Positions 26,896 through 35,216 of a stretch of DNA of 64,000 nt are shown here, in pieces. Source of the stretch: Acidobacteriota bacterium (GTDB taxonomy: Bacteria > Acidobacteriota > Terriglobia > Bryobacterales > UBA6623); assembly GCA_016125275.1 (NCBI GenBank), contig WGMB01000009.1, positions 372,001 to 436,000 on the forward strand, written 5' to 3'. The notes beneath the pieces were generated by a model, which saw only the letters and a program-made list of their open reading frames with translations, had not been told where the DNA came from and did not search any database. Position 1 is the first letter of the stretch. Each line of letters opens with the position of its first letter. The position numbers were made by a program, and so were the translations under genes.

Positions 26896-27734
26896 CTGTG
26901 CGCAACGAGAAGCAGGCGGCGCAGGCGCCGCAAAAGCAGAACGTACTGGGCGTCGGCATCAGCGCGACCAGCTACGAAGAGGCCACCGCGGTGTGCGGAA
27001 GCTGGGTGGAGCAGCGCCGCGCCGCCGTCAAGCAAGGCCTCGAAGTTCCCGGCCGCTACGTGGCCGTGACCTCCGTGCACGGTATCGTCAACGCTGTCAG
27101 CCAGCCGGACATCCAGGCCATCTTGAACGGCGCGGACATGGCCACGCCCGACGGCATGCCGGTGGTTTGGGCGCTGCGCTCGTTCGGCCACAAGGCCCAG
27201 CAGCGCGTCTACGGCCCGACCCTGATGCTGCACGTCTGCGCGCAGGCGGCGCGCTTCGGCCACCGCATCTTTCTCTACGGCGGGCGGACGGAGACCTTGC
27301 CGGTTCTGGTGCAGAACCTCAAGGCCCGCTTTCCGGGCATTCAGATCGTCGACAGCTACTCGCCGCCCTTCCGGCCCCTGACGCCGGAAGAGGACGCCGA
27401 CTGCATTCGGCGGATTCGTGAAGCCGACGCCGACATCGTCTTCGTCGGCATCTCGACGCCCAAGCAGGAGCGCTGGATGGCCGACCACAAGGCCAAGCTG
27501 CCCGGCGTGGTGATGTTCGGCGTCGGGGCGGCCTTTGACTTTCATGCCGGCCGGGTGGAGCAGGCTCCCGGTTGGATGCAACGCAGCGGCTTGGAATGGT
27601 TCTTCCGGCTCACACGGGAACCGAAGCGATTGTGGCGTCGCTATGTGCTCGAGACGCCTCGGTTCTTGCCGCTGTGGGCGATGCAGTGGGCGGGCCTGCG
27701 CACGTTTTCCATGGATGGTTCGCGCGGCAAGTGA
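26892..27734 (+). CDS. WecG/TagA/CpsF-family glycosyltransferase (GT26)
   Basis: 280 residues. The family core is visible: VTSVHGIVNAV, NGADMATPDGMPVVWALR, RVYGPTLM, LYGGRTETLP, and a C-terminal VFVGISTPKQERWM plus GVGAAFDFHAGRVEQAPGWM. Members transfer ManNAc, ManNAcA or similar residues to lipid-linked acceptors at the inner face of the membrane. The first ~15 residues are rich in Gln and Ala and may be a poorly conserved extension. It is coupled to the deacetylase by a 4-bp overlap. Confidence 0.9.
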   Translation: MTVRNEKQAAQAPQKQNVLGVGISATSYEEATAVCGSWVEQRRAAVKQGLEVPGRYVAVTSVHGIVNAVSQPDIQAILNGADMATPDGMPVVWALRSFGHKAQQRVYGPTLMLHVCAQAARFGHRIFLYGGRTETLPVLVQNLKARFPGIQIVDSYSPPFRPLTPEEDADCIRRIREADADIVFVGISTPKQERWMADHKAKLPGVVMFGVGAAFDFHAGRVEQAPGWMQRSGLEWFFRLTREPKRLWRRYVLETPRFLPLWAMQWAGLRTFSMDGSRGK

Positions 27735-27786
27735 CCGGGCGAGCGGGGAATGGACTTTTAATTTCGACCTGGAGGAAGGAAACGCA

Positions 27787-28782
27787 ATGAGTAAGCAAAC
27801 GCGAGTGCTGGTTACCGGGGCGGGCGGCTTCATCGGACACCACTTGGTGAAGCGCTTGGTAAACAGCGGGTACTGGGTCCGCGGCGTCGACATCAAGGAG
27901 CCTGAGTACGAAGCCACGGCCGCGCACGAGTTCCACGTGCTCGACCTGCGCAAGTACGACAACTGCCTGGAAGCCGTCAGCAACATCGAAGAAGTCTACG
28001 GCTTGGCCGCGAACATGGGCGGCATCGGGTTCATCGAGTCCAACAAGGGCGTCATCGTGCGCGACAACACGATGATCAACCTGCACACCATCGAGGCTGC
28101 GCGGGTGCAGGGCGTCAAGCGCTACCTGTACACCTCCAGCGCTTGCATCTACCCGGGCTATCGCCAGAACGAAGCGGCCGTGACTCCGCTGCGCGAAGAG
28201 GACGCCTATCCGGCCGAGCCCGAAGACGGTTACGGCTGGGAGAAGCTCTACATGGAGCGCATCTGCCGGCACTACACCGAGGACTTCGGCGTCGACACCC
28301 GCGTCGTGCGCTTCCACAACATCTTCGGACCGCTGGGCACCTATGACGGCGGCCGCGAGAAGTCCCCGGCGGCGATCTGCCGCAAGGTGGCGCTGGCCGA
28401 GGACGGCGACGCCATCGAGGTGTGGGGCGACGGCGAGCAGACCCGCTCCTACTGCTACATCGACGACTGCGTGGAAGGCATCTACCGCCTGATGCGCTCG
28501 GACTACCGCGAGCCGCTCAACCTGGGCCAGGACCGCATGATCTCGATCAACCAGTTGGTCGACATGGTTTCGGCCGCGGCCGGCAAGAAGGTCTACCGGA
28601 CCCACGACCTGACCAAGCCGCAAGGCGTGCGCGGTCGCAACAGCGACAACGACCGGCTGCGGAAGATCCTGGGCTGGGAGCCGCAGGTGTCGCTCGAAGA
28701 CGGTCTGGCGCGGACCTACCGCTGGATCGAGGGCGAGCTCGCCAAGGCCGGCCGGCTGACCCGCGAATCGGTGGCCGCCTGA
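27787..28782 (+). CDS. GDP-mannose 3,5-epimerase-like NAD-dependent epimerase
   Basis: 331 residues from the ATG at 27787, preceded by GGAGGAAACGCA, which decides this start over longer frames. Rossmann motif GAGGFIG; the catalytic region has SSACIYPGYR and YGWEKLYMER (YxxxK). FHNIFGPLGTYDGGREKSPAAICRK and GDGEQTRSYCYIDDC closely follow plant GDP-mannose 3,5-epimerase, including the cysteine of SSACIYP and the lysine of GGREK that act as acid/base there. The likely reaction is GDP-D-mannose to GDP-L-galactose or GDP-L-gulose, feeding the polymer. Bacterial relatives may act on other sugars. Confidence 0.82.
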   Translation: MSKQTRVLVTGAGGFIGHHLVKRLVNSGYWVRGVDIKEPEYEATAAHEFHVLDLRKYDNCLEAVSNIEEVYGLAANMGGIGFIESNKGVIVRDNTMINLHTIEAARVQGVKRYLYTSSACIYPGYRQNEAAVTPLREEDAYPAEPEDGYGWEKLYMERICRHYTEDFGVDTRVVRFHNIFGPLGTYDGGREKSPAAICRKVALAEDGDAIEVWGDGEQTRSYCYIDDCVEGIYRLMRSDYREPLNLGQDRMISINQLVDMVSAAAGKKVYRTHDLTKPQGVRGRNSDNDRLRKILGWEPQVSLEDGLARTYRWIEGELAKAGRLTRESVAA

Positions 28783-28813
28783 GTCGTAAGAGTCTGGAGA
28801 ACGTGAGGCAACC

Positions 28814-29689
28814 TTGCTGAGGATTACCCAGGGAGGCGGCGGACTGGTCCCGGTCCGCCGCATACTCACCGAGCCTTTGGGGGCGCGGTACGACCTTCGC
28901 CGACTTGCGCTCGAAAACGTCGACGCAGTCTTCGGCGAGATCGGCCAGCGCATCTTCGTGCTCGGGCGGGACCTGCGGATGGGCGCGGACGACAAGAGCG
29001 CGCGCGTCGACATTCTCGGCTTGGACCCGGCGGGCAACCTGTTGCTCACGTTCATCCGGCCTCGCACCGAACCCGACGATCTGACCAACGCGGTGCGCGC
29101 CGCATCGGCGGCCGCGCCGTGGCGGCCGGAGGACTTTCTCGAACGGCTCTCCGCCGCCCGGCGCAAGGAGCTCACCGGCTTTCTCGAAGCCGGTCCCGAC
29201 CAAATCAACCGCAGCCAGCGCATCGTGCTGCTGAGCGAGGACTACGACTTCGACGCCTTGCTCGGGGTCCGCATGCTGCGCGAGCGGCGCAACATGGACG
29301 TGCTGGCCATCCACGCCGCGCTGGCGCTGGACTACGAGAGCGGCGCGGAGTACATGGCCTGCTCGGAGATGTCCGGCGCGAACCTGCCGGCCGTCGTGGG
29401 CATTCCGTTGCCTGAGGCCGCCCGCAAGAACGCCGGGGCTCGCGCCCTGCCGGCCGGCGAAGAGGGGTCCGAGGAGCCAGCCTCCCCGGCGTCGCCGAGC
29501 GCCAAGGCCGCTCCCAAGACCGCTGTTCCGGCCGCGGCGGACGACAAGGATCAGGAGCGCGACGAGAATCGCGTGGTCCCCCTGTCAACCCAGCCGCTGG
29601 CGGCGAAACCCTTCAAGGAGCTCTTCATCGACGGCTGGAAGGTCGTCGGCGCCGAGCTCAACCCGGATCGCCCCACCGAGCCCGAGTAA
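28814..29689 (+). CDS. Uncharacterised protein with a degenerate nuclease-like (NucS/DUF91-type) fold
   Basis: 291 residues from a TTG preceded by GTGAGGCAACC. Residues ~30-150 resemble the C-terminal restriction-endonuclease-like domain of NucS/DUF91 proteins: a helix with LENVDAVFGEIGQ, then RVDILGLD (Asp66), then GNLLLTFIRPR. In active relatives the last strand carries ExK; here Phe80 and Arg82 occupy those positions. A low-complexity Ala/Pro/Lys linker (~215-255) precedes a short conserved end (FKELFIDGWKVVG). It lies within the exopolysaccharide locus, 5 bp before a glycosyltransferase gene. I assign no function; a structural or carrier-binding role is a guess. Confidence 0.7.
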   Translation: MLRITQGGGGLVPVRRILTEPLGARYDLRRLALENVDAVFGEIGQRIFVLGRDLRMGADDKSARVDILGLDPAGNLLLTFIRPRTEPDDLTNAVRAASAAAPWRPEDFLERLSAARRKELTGFLEAGPDQINRSQRIVLLSEDYDFDALLGVRMLRERRNMDVLAIHAALALDYESGAEYMACSEMSGANLPAVVGIPLPEAARKNAGARALPAGEEGSEEPASPASPSAKAAPKTAVPAAADDKDQERDENRVVPLSTQPLAAKPFKELFIDGWKVVGAELNPDRPTEPE

Positions 29690-29693
29690 TGCC

Positions 29694-30932
29694 ATGCGTG
29701 TCGCCGTCTGCCACAACTATTACCAACAGCCGGGCGGCGAAGACACCGTCTTCCATGCGGAGGTGGACCTGCTGCGCAGGCACGGGATGCAGGTCTTTCC
29801 GCACACGGTGCACAACGACGCGGTCGGGTCGATCTCCACGCTGACGCTGGCGCGCAAGACGATCTGGAACCGCGAGACGGCGTCCGAGATCGAGCAATTG
29901 GTGCGGCGCGAGAAGATCGACGTCGTCCACTTCCATAACACGCTGCCGCTGTTCTCGCCCGCCGCCTACTACGGCGCCCGGCGAGCCGGCGCGGCCGTGG
30001 TGAAGACGCTGCACAACTACCGCATGGCCTGCCCCGGCTCCACGCTGTTTCGCCAGGGCACGGTCTGTGAGAAGTGTCTGGGCAAGGCCGCGCCCTGGCC
30101 GGGCGTGGCGCACGGCTGCTATCGCGGCAGCCGCATGGCCACCGCCGGGGTGGCCGCCATGCTGACCACGCATCGGCTGATGGGAACCTACAGCCGCGCC
30201 GTGGACGCCTACATCGTGCTCAGCGAGTTCGCCCGCGGCAAGCTGCTCGAAGGCGGGCTGCCGCCGGAGAAAACCTTCATCAAGCCCAACTTTTTGGAGC
30301 CCGATCCGGGCGTCGGCGAGGGCGACGGCGGCTACGCCTTCTTCCTGGGGCGGCTGTCGCCGGAAAAAGGCGTGCGGCTGCTGCTGAAGGCCTGGGAAGA
30401 GCAGGGCTGCACGGTGCCGCTCAAGATCGGCGGCAGCGGCCCGCTGGAGGAAGAGGTCGCCGCGGCGGCTGACCGCCGGCCGCACGTGGAAGCGCTAGGC
30501 CGCCTCTCGGCCAAAGAGGTCGACTTCCACATGAAGAGGGCCTCCTTCTTGGTCTTGCCGTCGGTCAACTACGAGGGCTTTCCGCGCACCGTCGTGGAAG
30601 CCTACGCCCGTGGCCTGCCGGTGCTGGCTTCGCGGCTGGGATCGCTCGAGGAGCTGATCCACGACGGCGAGACCGGGGCGCACTTCGCGCCCTACGATCC
30701 CGCCGACCTGGCCCAGCGGGCCGAAGCCCTGTTCGCCGATACCGAGGCCTTGCGACGCCAGCGCCTGGCGGCGCGCTCGGCCTACGAGCGCCAGTACCGC
30801 GGCGACACGAATTTTCAACAACTGCAGAGGGTTTACCAAAACGCCATCGCGGCGCGCGGACGCTCCAAACCCGTCGAGCGGCCGCAGCCGAACAACCAAT
30901 ACGCCAAGGGAGAAACGCCATGCGCGCCGTAG
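29694..30932 (+). CDS. Glycosyltransferase family 4
   Basis: 412 residues. The N-terminal domain begins VAVCHNYYQQPGGEDTV, as in many GT4 enzymes. The C-terminal domain has GRLSPEKGV, the donor-site LKIGGSGPLEEEV, and the ExxxxxxxE-type motif YEGFPRTVVEAYA. A short Cys-containing segment (ACPGSTLFRQGTVCEKC) suggests a small metal or disulfide element. Cytoplasmic, retaining transferase that adds a sugar from a nucleotide donor to the growing unit. Its 3' end overlaps the nucleotidyltransferase gene by 13 bp. Confidence 0.92.
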   Translation: MRVAVCHNYYQQPGGEDTVFHAEVDLLRRHGMQVFPHTVHNDAVGSISTLTLARKTIWNRETASEIEQLVRREKIDVVHFHNTLPLFSPAAYYGARRAGAAVVKTLHNYRMACPGSTLFRQGTVCEKCLGKAAPWPGVAHGCYRGSRMATAGVAAMLTTHRLMGTYSRAVDAYIVLSEFARGKLLEGGLPPEKTFIKPNFLEPDPGVGEGDGGYAFFLGRLSPEKGVRLLLKAWEEQGCTVPLKIGGSGPLEEEVAAAADRRPHVEALGRLSAKEVDFHMKRASFLVLPSVNYEGFPRTVVEAYARGLPVLASRLGSLEELIHDGETGAHFAPYDPADLAQRAEALFADTEALRRQRLAARSAYERQYRGDTNFQQLQRVYQNAIAARGRSKPVERPQPNNQYAKGETPCAP

Positions 30933-31699
30933 TTCTAGCCGGAGGCAAGGGCCGCCGACTCGAACCCTACACCATCAGCTTTCCCAAACCGCTCGTGCCG
31001 GTCGGGGACATGCCGATCCTCGAGGTGGTGATCCGCCAGCTCCAACGCTGCAACTTCGAACACGTCACGATGGCCACCGGCCACTTGGCCGAGCTGCTGG
31101 TGGCCTACTTCGGAGACGGCGCCAAGTGGGACGTCCAAATCGACTACTCCCGCGAGGACGCGCCGCTGGGAACGGTCGCCCCGCTGAAGCTCATTGGGGA
31201 CCTGCCCGAGAGCTTTCTGGTCATGAACGGCGACGTGCTCACCACGCTGCGCTATGACCACCTGTTCGAGTACCACCGGCAGTCCGGCGCGGAGCTCACG
31301 GTCGCCTGCCATCGCTGCAGCACCCAGGTCGACCTGGGCGTGATCGAGTTCGACAGCGAGCTCGAGGTGACCGGGTACCGCGAGAAGCCTCGCCTGAGCT
31401 ACGACGTCTCGATGGGCGTGTACGTTTTCAATCGCAGCGTCCTCGACCTGGTGCAGGGCGACCAGTACATGGACTTCCCCACCCTGGTCGACACCATGAT
31501 CCGCCGCAAGCGTCCGGTGAAGGTCTATCTCTCCGACGACCGCTGGCTCGACATCGGGCGGCCGGCCGACTACGCCGAGGCCAACCGCATCTTCCAGCAG
31601 CGCCGCAACGAGTTCCTGCCCCAGGAGCTCAACGGAGCCTTCGAACCCAACGTGCGCCGGGCGGCGGCCAGCCGGCTGCTGTTCGCCGAGCGGGGATAG
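30920..31699 (+). CDS. Sugar-nucleotidyltransferase (NDP-sugar synthase)
   Basis: 259 residues. Signature GxGTRL-like motif AGGKGRRLEPYT with SFPKPLVPV, a metal-binding VMNGDVLT, and DIGRPADY near the C-terminus, as in RfbA/GalU/mannose-1-phosphate guanylyltransferase relatives. It activates a sugar-1-phosphate with an NTP. It lacks the left-handed helix domain of longer members. Overlap with the preceding glycosyltransferase indicates coupling. Which sugar and base are used cannot be said. Confidence 0.9.
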   Translation: MRAVVLAGGKGRRLEPYTISFPKPLVPVGDMPILEVVIRQLQRCNFEHVTMATGHLAELLVAYFGDGAKWDVQIDYSREDAPLGTVAPLKLIGDLPESFLVMNGDVLTTLRYDHLFEYHRQSGAELTVACHRCSTQVDLGVIEFDSELEVTGYREKPRLSYDVSMGVYVFNRSVLDLVQGDQYMDFPTLVDTMIRRKRPVKVYLSDDRWLDIGRPADYAEANRIFQQRRNEFLPQELNGAFEPNVRRAAASRLLFAERG

Positions 31700-31711
31700 G
31701 GAGACCGAGCC

Positions 31712-32674
31712 ATGAAGACACTGATTCTGGGAGGAGCCGGCTACGTCGGCTCGACATTGACGCGCCGCTTGTGGGAGGCCGGCCACGACGTGACGGTCTA
31801 TGACCGGCTGCTGTTCGGCTCCGCCTCGCTCGAACCGCTGCAAGGCCGCGAGCGCTTTCGACTGATCGAAGGCGACATCCGCGACGCCGCCGCCCTGCAG
31901 GCCGTCACGGCCGGCCAGGACGCCGTGGCGCTGCTGGCCGCCATTGTCGGCGAGCCGGCCTGCAACCGGGACCCGCAATTGGCCGTGGAGACCAACCTGC
32001 TGGGCGCGCGCAACGCGCTCGCCGCCGCTCGCCGCGCCGGCGTCGACCGTTTCGTGTTCGGCAGCACGTGCAGCAACTACGGCGTCTCCCGCCCGGATGC
32101 GCTGGTGGACGAAACCGCGCCGCTGCAACCCCTGTCGACCTATTCCGAGACCAAGGTGCAGGCCGAAAAGGAGATTCTGGCCGCCGCCTCGGAGCTGTTC
32201 CACCCCACGGTGCTGCGGTTCTCGACGGCCTTCGGCATCTCGGCCCGCATGCGCTTTGACCTGCTGGTGAGCGACTTCACCCGAGCGGCCGTGCGCGAAG
32301 GCAAGGTGGTGGTCTACGGCGAGCAGTTCTGGCGGCCCTTCGTGCACATCGAAGACATCGCCAAGGCCGTGGAGCTGGTGCTGGGCGCTTCGTCGGAGAC
32401 GGTCGGCGGAGAGGTCTTCAACATCGGCGCCAACTCGGCCAACACCCAAAAAATCGAGCTGGCCCGCCGGGTGCAGCATCGGGTCGAGGGCTCGCAGCTC
32501 GAATTCGTCAAGCGGGACGTCGATCCGCGCAGCTACCGCGTCGACTTTACGAAGGTGCGGCAGCGGCTGGGCTTCGTCAGCGACTGGAGCGTCGACGACG
32601 GCATCCGCGAGGTGCACGAGGCGCTGCTGGCCGGCGTCTGGGCCGACCCGTACAGCAGTCGCTACCAGAACTAG
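31712..32674 (+). CDS. NAD-dependent epimerase/dehydratase (extended SDR)
   Basis: 320 residues. The Rossmann motif is GGAGYVG, with a second strand ending TVYDRLLFG. FGSTCSNYG is followed by the catalytic YSETK (YxxxK). The C-terminal part has RPFVHIEDIAKAV and FNIGANSAN, typical of UDP-glucose 4-epimerase relatives. It provides a nucleotide sugar for the polymer, perhaps the ketosugar used by the DegT aminotransferase that begins 15 bp later. Confidence 0.88.
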   Translation: MKTLILGGAGYVGSTLTRRLWEAGHDVTVYDRLLFGSASLEPLQGRERFRLIEGDIRDAAALQAVTAGQDAVALLAAIVGEPACNRDPQLAVETNLLGARNALAAARRAGVDRFVFGSTCSNYGVSRPDALVDETAPLQPLSTYSETKVQAEKEILAAASELFHPTVLRFSTAFGISARMRFDLLVSDFTRAAVREGKVVVYGEQFWRPFVHIEDIAKAVELVLGASSETVGGEVFNIGANSANTQKIELARRVQHRVEGSQLEFVKRDVDPRSYRVDFTKVRQRLGFVSDWSVDDGIREVHEALLAGVWADPYSSRYQN

Positions 32675-32689
32675 GCGGGAGAGGGGGCT

Positions 32690-33859
32690 ATGCGGAGCTA
32701 TTTGCTGTCCGACGTGGACATGGGAGCCGAGGAGGTGGAGGCGGTGACGGAAGTGGTGCGCAGCAAGTGGCTCTCAGCCGGGCCGAAGACCGCCGCCTTC
32801 GAAGCGGCCTTCGCCGAGGCCCTGGGCGCCGCGCACGGCGTCGCGCTGTCGAGCTGCACGGCCGCGCTGCACCTGGCCCTGGACGCCCTGGAGGTCGGCC
32901 CGGGCGACGAGGTGCTGCTGCCGAGCTACACCTTCGTCGCCACCGCCAACGCGGTGCTCTACCAGCGCGCGACGCCGGTCTTCGTGGACATCGTGGGCCC
33001 GCATGACTTGAATCTCGACCCGGCCGACTTGGCCGCCAAGGTCACCCCGCGCACCAAAGCCATCGTGGCGGTGCACCTGGCGGGCTTTCCGGCCGACATG
33101 GACGCCTTGATGGCTGTCGCCGAGCGGTATGGGCTGGCCGTGATCGAGGACGCCTGCCACGCCGTAGGGGCCGACTACCGTAGCCCGTCCCACAGCGCTC
33201 TGCACGGCCGCAAGGCCGGCACGATCGGCCACATCGGCTGCTTCAGCTTCTTCGCCAACAAGAACCTCGTGACCGGCGAGGGCGGCATGGCCGTCACTGA
33301 CGACGAGTCGCTGGCCCGCAAGATGCAGCGCGGGCGCTCGCACGGGATGACCAAGTCGAGCTGGGACAAGGCCAGCGGACGCGCCAGCGACTACGACGTG
33401 GTGCAACTGGGCTACAACTACCGGCCGACGGAGGTCGCCGCCGCGCTCGGACTGGTGCAACTGCGCAAGCTGGCCGGCGCGAACGAGCGACGCCGCGAGC
33501 TGGCCGCCGCCTACCGCCGCGAGCTGCTGGGCCTGCCCGGCCTGACGATGCCCTTTGCCCACCGTCTCGACGGCGCCCACCACATCCTGCCGATCCTGCT
33601 CGATGAGCCGGCCGAGCGGCCCGGCTTTCGCCACGCCCTCAAGGAAGCCGGCGTGCAAACCTCGGTGCACTACCCGCCCGCGCATCGCTTCAGCCAATAC
33701 TGGGCCGAATACGGCCGCCACGCCGAGGTCCCGCGGACTGACGACGTGGCGGCGCGCGAGGTGACGCTGCCGCTGCATCCGCTGCTGGGCGACGAGGACG
33801 TGGCGGCGATCGCCGCCCTCACGCGCCAAGCGCTGGTGGCCGAAGCTCTGCCGGTTTAG
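32690..33859 (+). CDS. DegT/DnrJ/EryC1/StrS-family sugar aminotransferase
   Basis: 389 residues. The PLP-binding features are clear: SSCTAALHLALDAL, LPSYTFVATANAVLYQRATPVFVDI, EDACHAVGA, and the Schiff-base lysine in FFANKNLVTGEGG, followed by GYNYRPTEVAAALG. Members transfer an amino group to a nucleotide ketosugar, or dehydrate it in some branches. As last gene of the locus it suggests the polymer carries an amino sugar, consistent with the deacetylase. It converges with the sulfatase gene, with only four bases between the stops. Confidence 0.92.
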   Translation: MRSYLLSDVDMGAEEVEAVTEVVRSKWLSAGPKTAAFEAAFAEALGAAHGVALSSCTAALHLALDALEVGPGDEVLLPSYTFVATANAVLYQRATPVFVDIVGPHDLNLDPADLAAKVTPRTKAIVAVHLAGFPADMDALMAVAERYGLAVIEDACHAVGADYRSPSHSALHGRKAGTIGHIGCFSFFANKNLVTGEGGMAVTDDESLARKMQRGRSHGMTKSSWDKASGRASDYDVVQLGYNYRPTEVAAALGLVQLRKLAGANERRRELAAAYRRELLGLPGLTMPFAHRLDGAHHILPILLDEPAERPGFRHALKEAGVQTSVHYPPAHRFSQYWAEYGRHAEVPRTDDVAAREVTLPLHPLLGDEDVAAIAALTRQALVAEALPV

Positions 33860-33863
33860 GCGC

Positions 33864-35216
33864 TCACTCGGGCCGCCGGACGGGATAGTCCGGCGACGCC
33901 ACGTAGGCCTCGGCCATCACGGCTTCCAGCCGGCGCACCACGTCCGGGTGCGCCGCGGCCACGTCGCGGGTCTCGCCGGGGTCTGCTTCCACGTCATAGA
34001 GCTCGATCGGCTGGTCCAAGCCGTTGCGGACGGCCTTCCACTCGCCCTGCCGGACGGCTTGCAGAAAGGCGCTGCGGGTGTGGCCGTAGTCCCAGTACAG
34101 CGCCTCGTGCCGACGCTGCTCGCCGCCGGTGAGCGCCGGCACGAACGAGATGCCGTCGGTCTTCGCCGGGGGCGGCAGGCCCGCCAGCTCGGCCGCGGTC
34201 GGCAGAAAGTCCCAGAAGGCGCAGACGTGGCCGCTCACCGAGCCCGCCTCGATGCGCCCTTTCCAGCGTGCGATCAGCGGCACGCGGATGCCGCCTTCAT
34301 ACATGTCGCGCTTCTTGCCGCGCAACGGGCCCGCGCTGCGGAAGAACTCCAGGTCGTGGCCGCCCCAGGGTCCGTTGTCGCTGGTGAAGAAGACGATGGT
34401 GTTGCTGTCGAGCCCGTGCTCGGTGAGCTTGTCGAGCAGCCGGCCCACGTGGCCGTCCAGGCGGGTGATCATCGCCGCGTAGTTCTTCTCGAGCTGCGGC
34501 CAGTCCTCGCCGGAGTAGGGCTCGTCGCTGGGCACGATCAGCTTGTCGGGCCCTTCGGTGAAGTCGGAGAAGTGCGGCAGGGTGGTGGCGAAGTAGAGGA
34601 AGAACGGCCGTTCGCGATGCCGGTCGATGAAGTCGAGCGCTTCTTCGACGAACAGGTCCGGCGCGTACTGCACGTGGCGGTCCTGGCGGTTCTCCATGAG
34701 CAGCCGGATCCGGTCGTCGTCCCACAGATAGTCGGCGTAGTACTGGTGGGCTTGGTCCTGGTTGAGGTGGCCGAAGTACTCGTCGAAGCCCTGGTAGAGC
34801 GGCACGCCCCACGAGCCCGGGTTGCCGAGGCTCCACTTTCCGTACCCTGCGGTGGCGTAGCCGGCCTGCTGCAGCAGCTCCGCCACGGTGAAGTCGTCGG
34901 GCCGCAGGAAGACGCCGTGGGGGATGTTGTCGCGCACCCGGCCGTGGCCGTTGTGAAAGCCCGTCAGCAGGGCGCAGCGCGAGGGCGCGCACACGGTCGA
35001 ACCGGCGTAGGCCTGCGTAAAGCGCATGCCCTCGGCCGCCAGCCGATCGATGTTCGGCGTGCGGATCTTGGTCTGTCCGTAGCAGCCCAGGTCGCCGTAG
35101 CCGAGATCGTCGGCCATGATCCAGACGATGTTGGGACGCCGCGGCCCGCCCTGCGCCGAAGCCGGGCCGGCCAGAGCCGTCGCGGGAACCAGGCGAAACA
35201 GCTCGCGACGCGTCAT
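33864..35216 (-). CDS. Tat-exported sulfatase (alkaline phosphatase superfamily)
   Basis: 450 residues. The N-terminus has a Tat-type signal (TRRELFR, cleavage near GPASAQ). Metal site MADDLGYGD is followed by the formylglycine motif CAPSR, with TGFHNGH after it, placing it among type I sulfatases. FFTSDNGPWG gives the second metal-binding region. Activity needs a formylglycine-generating enzyme, not seen in the window. Export by Tat implies folding or modification in the cytoplasm. Its ATG overlaps the stop of the upstream sulfatase (ATGA), so the pair is coupled. A polysaccharide sulfate ester is a likely substrate. Confidence 0.92.
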   Translation of the reverse strand: MTRRELFRLVPATALAGPASAQGGPRRPNIVWIMADDLGYGDLGCYGQTKIRTPNIDRLAAEGMRFTQAYAGSTVCAPSRCALLTGFHNGHGRVRDNIPHGVFLRPDDFTVAELLQQAGYATAGYGKWSLGNPGSWGVPLYQGFDEYFGHLNQDQAHQYYADYLWDDDRIRLLMENRQDRHVQYAPDLFVEEALDFIDRHRERPFFLYFATTLPHFSDFTEGPDKLIVPSDEPYSGEDWPQLEKNYAAMITRLDGHVGRLLDKLTEHGLDSNTIVFFTSDNGPWGGHDLEFFRSAGPLRGKKRDMYEGGIRVPLIARWKGRIEAGSVSGHVCAFWDFLPTAAELAGLPPPAKTDGISFVPALTGGEQRRHEALYWDYGHTRSAFLQAVRQGEWKAVRNGLDQPIELYDVEADPGETRDVAAAHPDVVRRLEAVMAEAYVASPDYPVRRPE

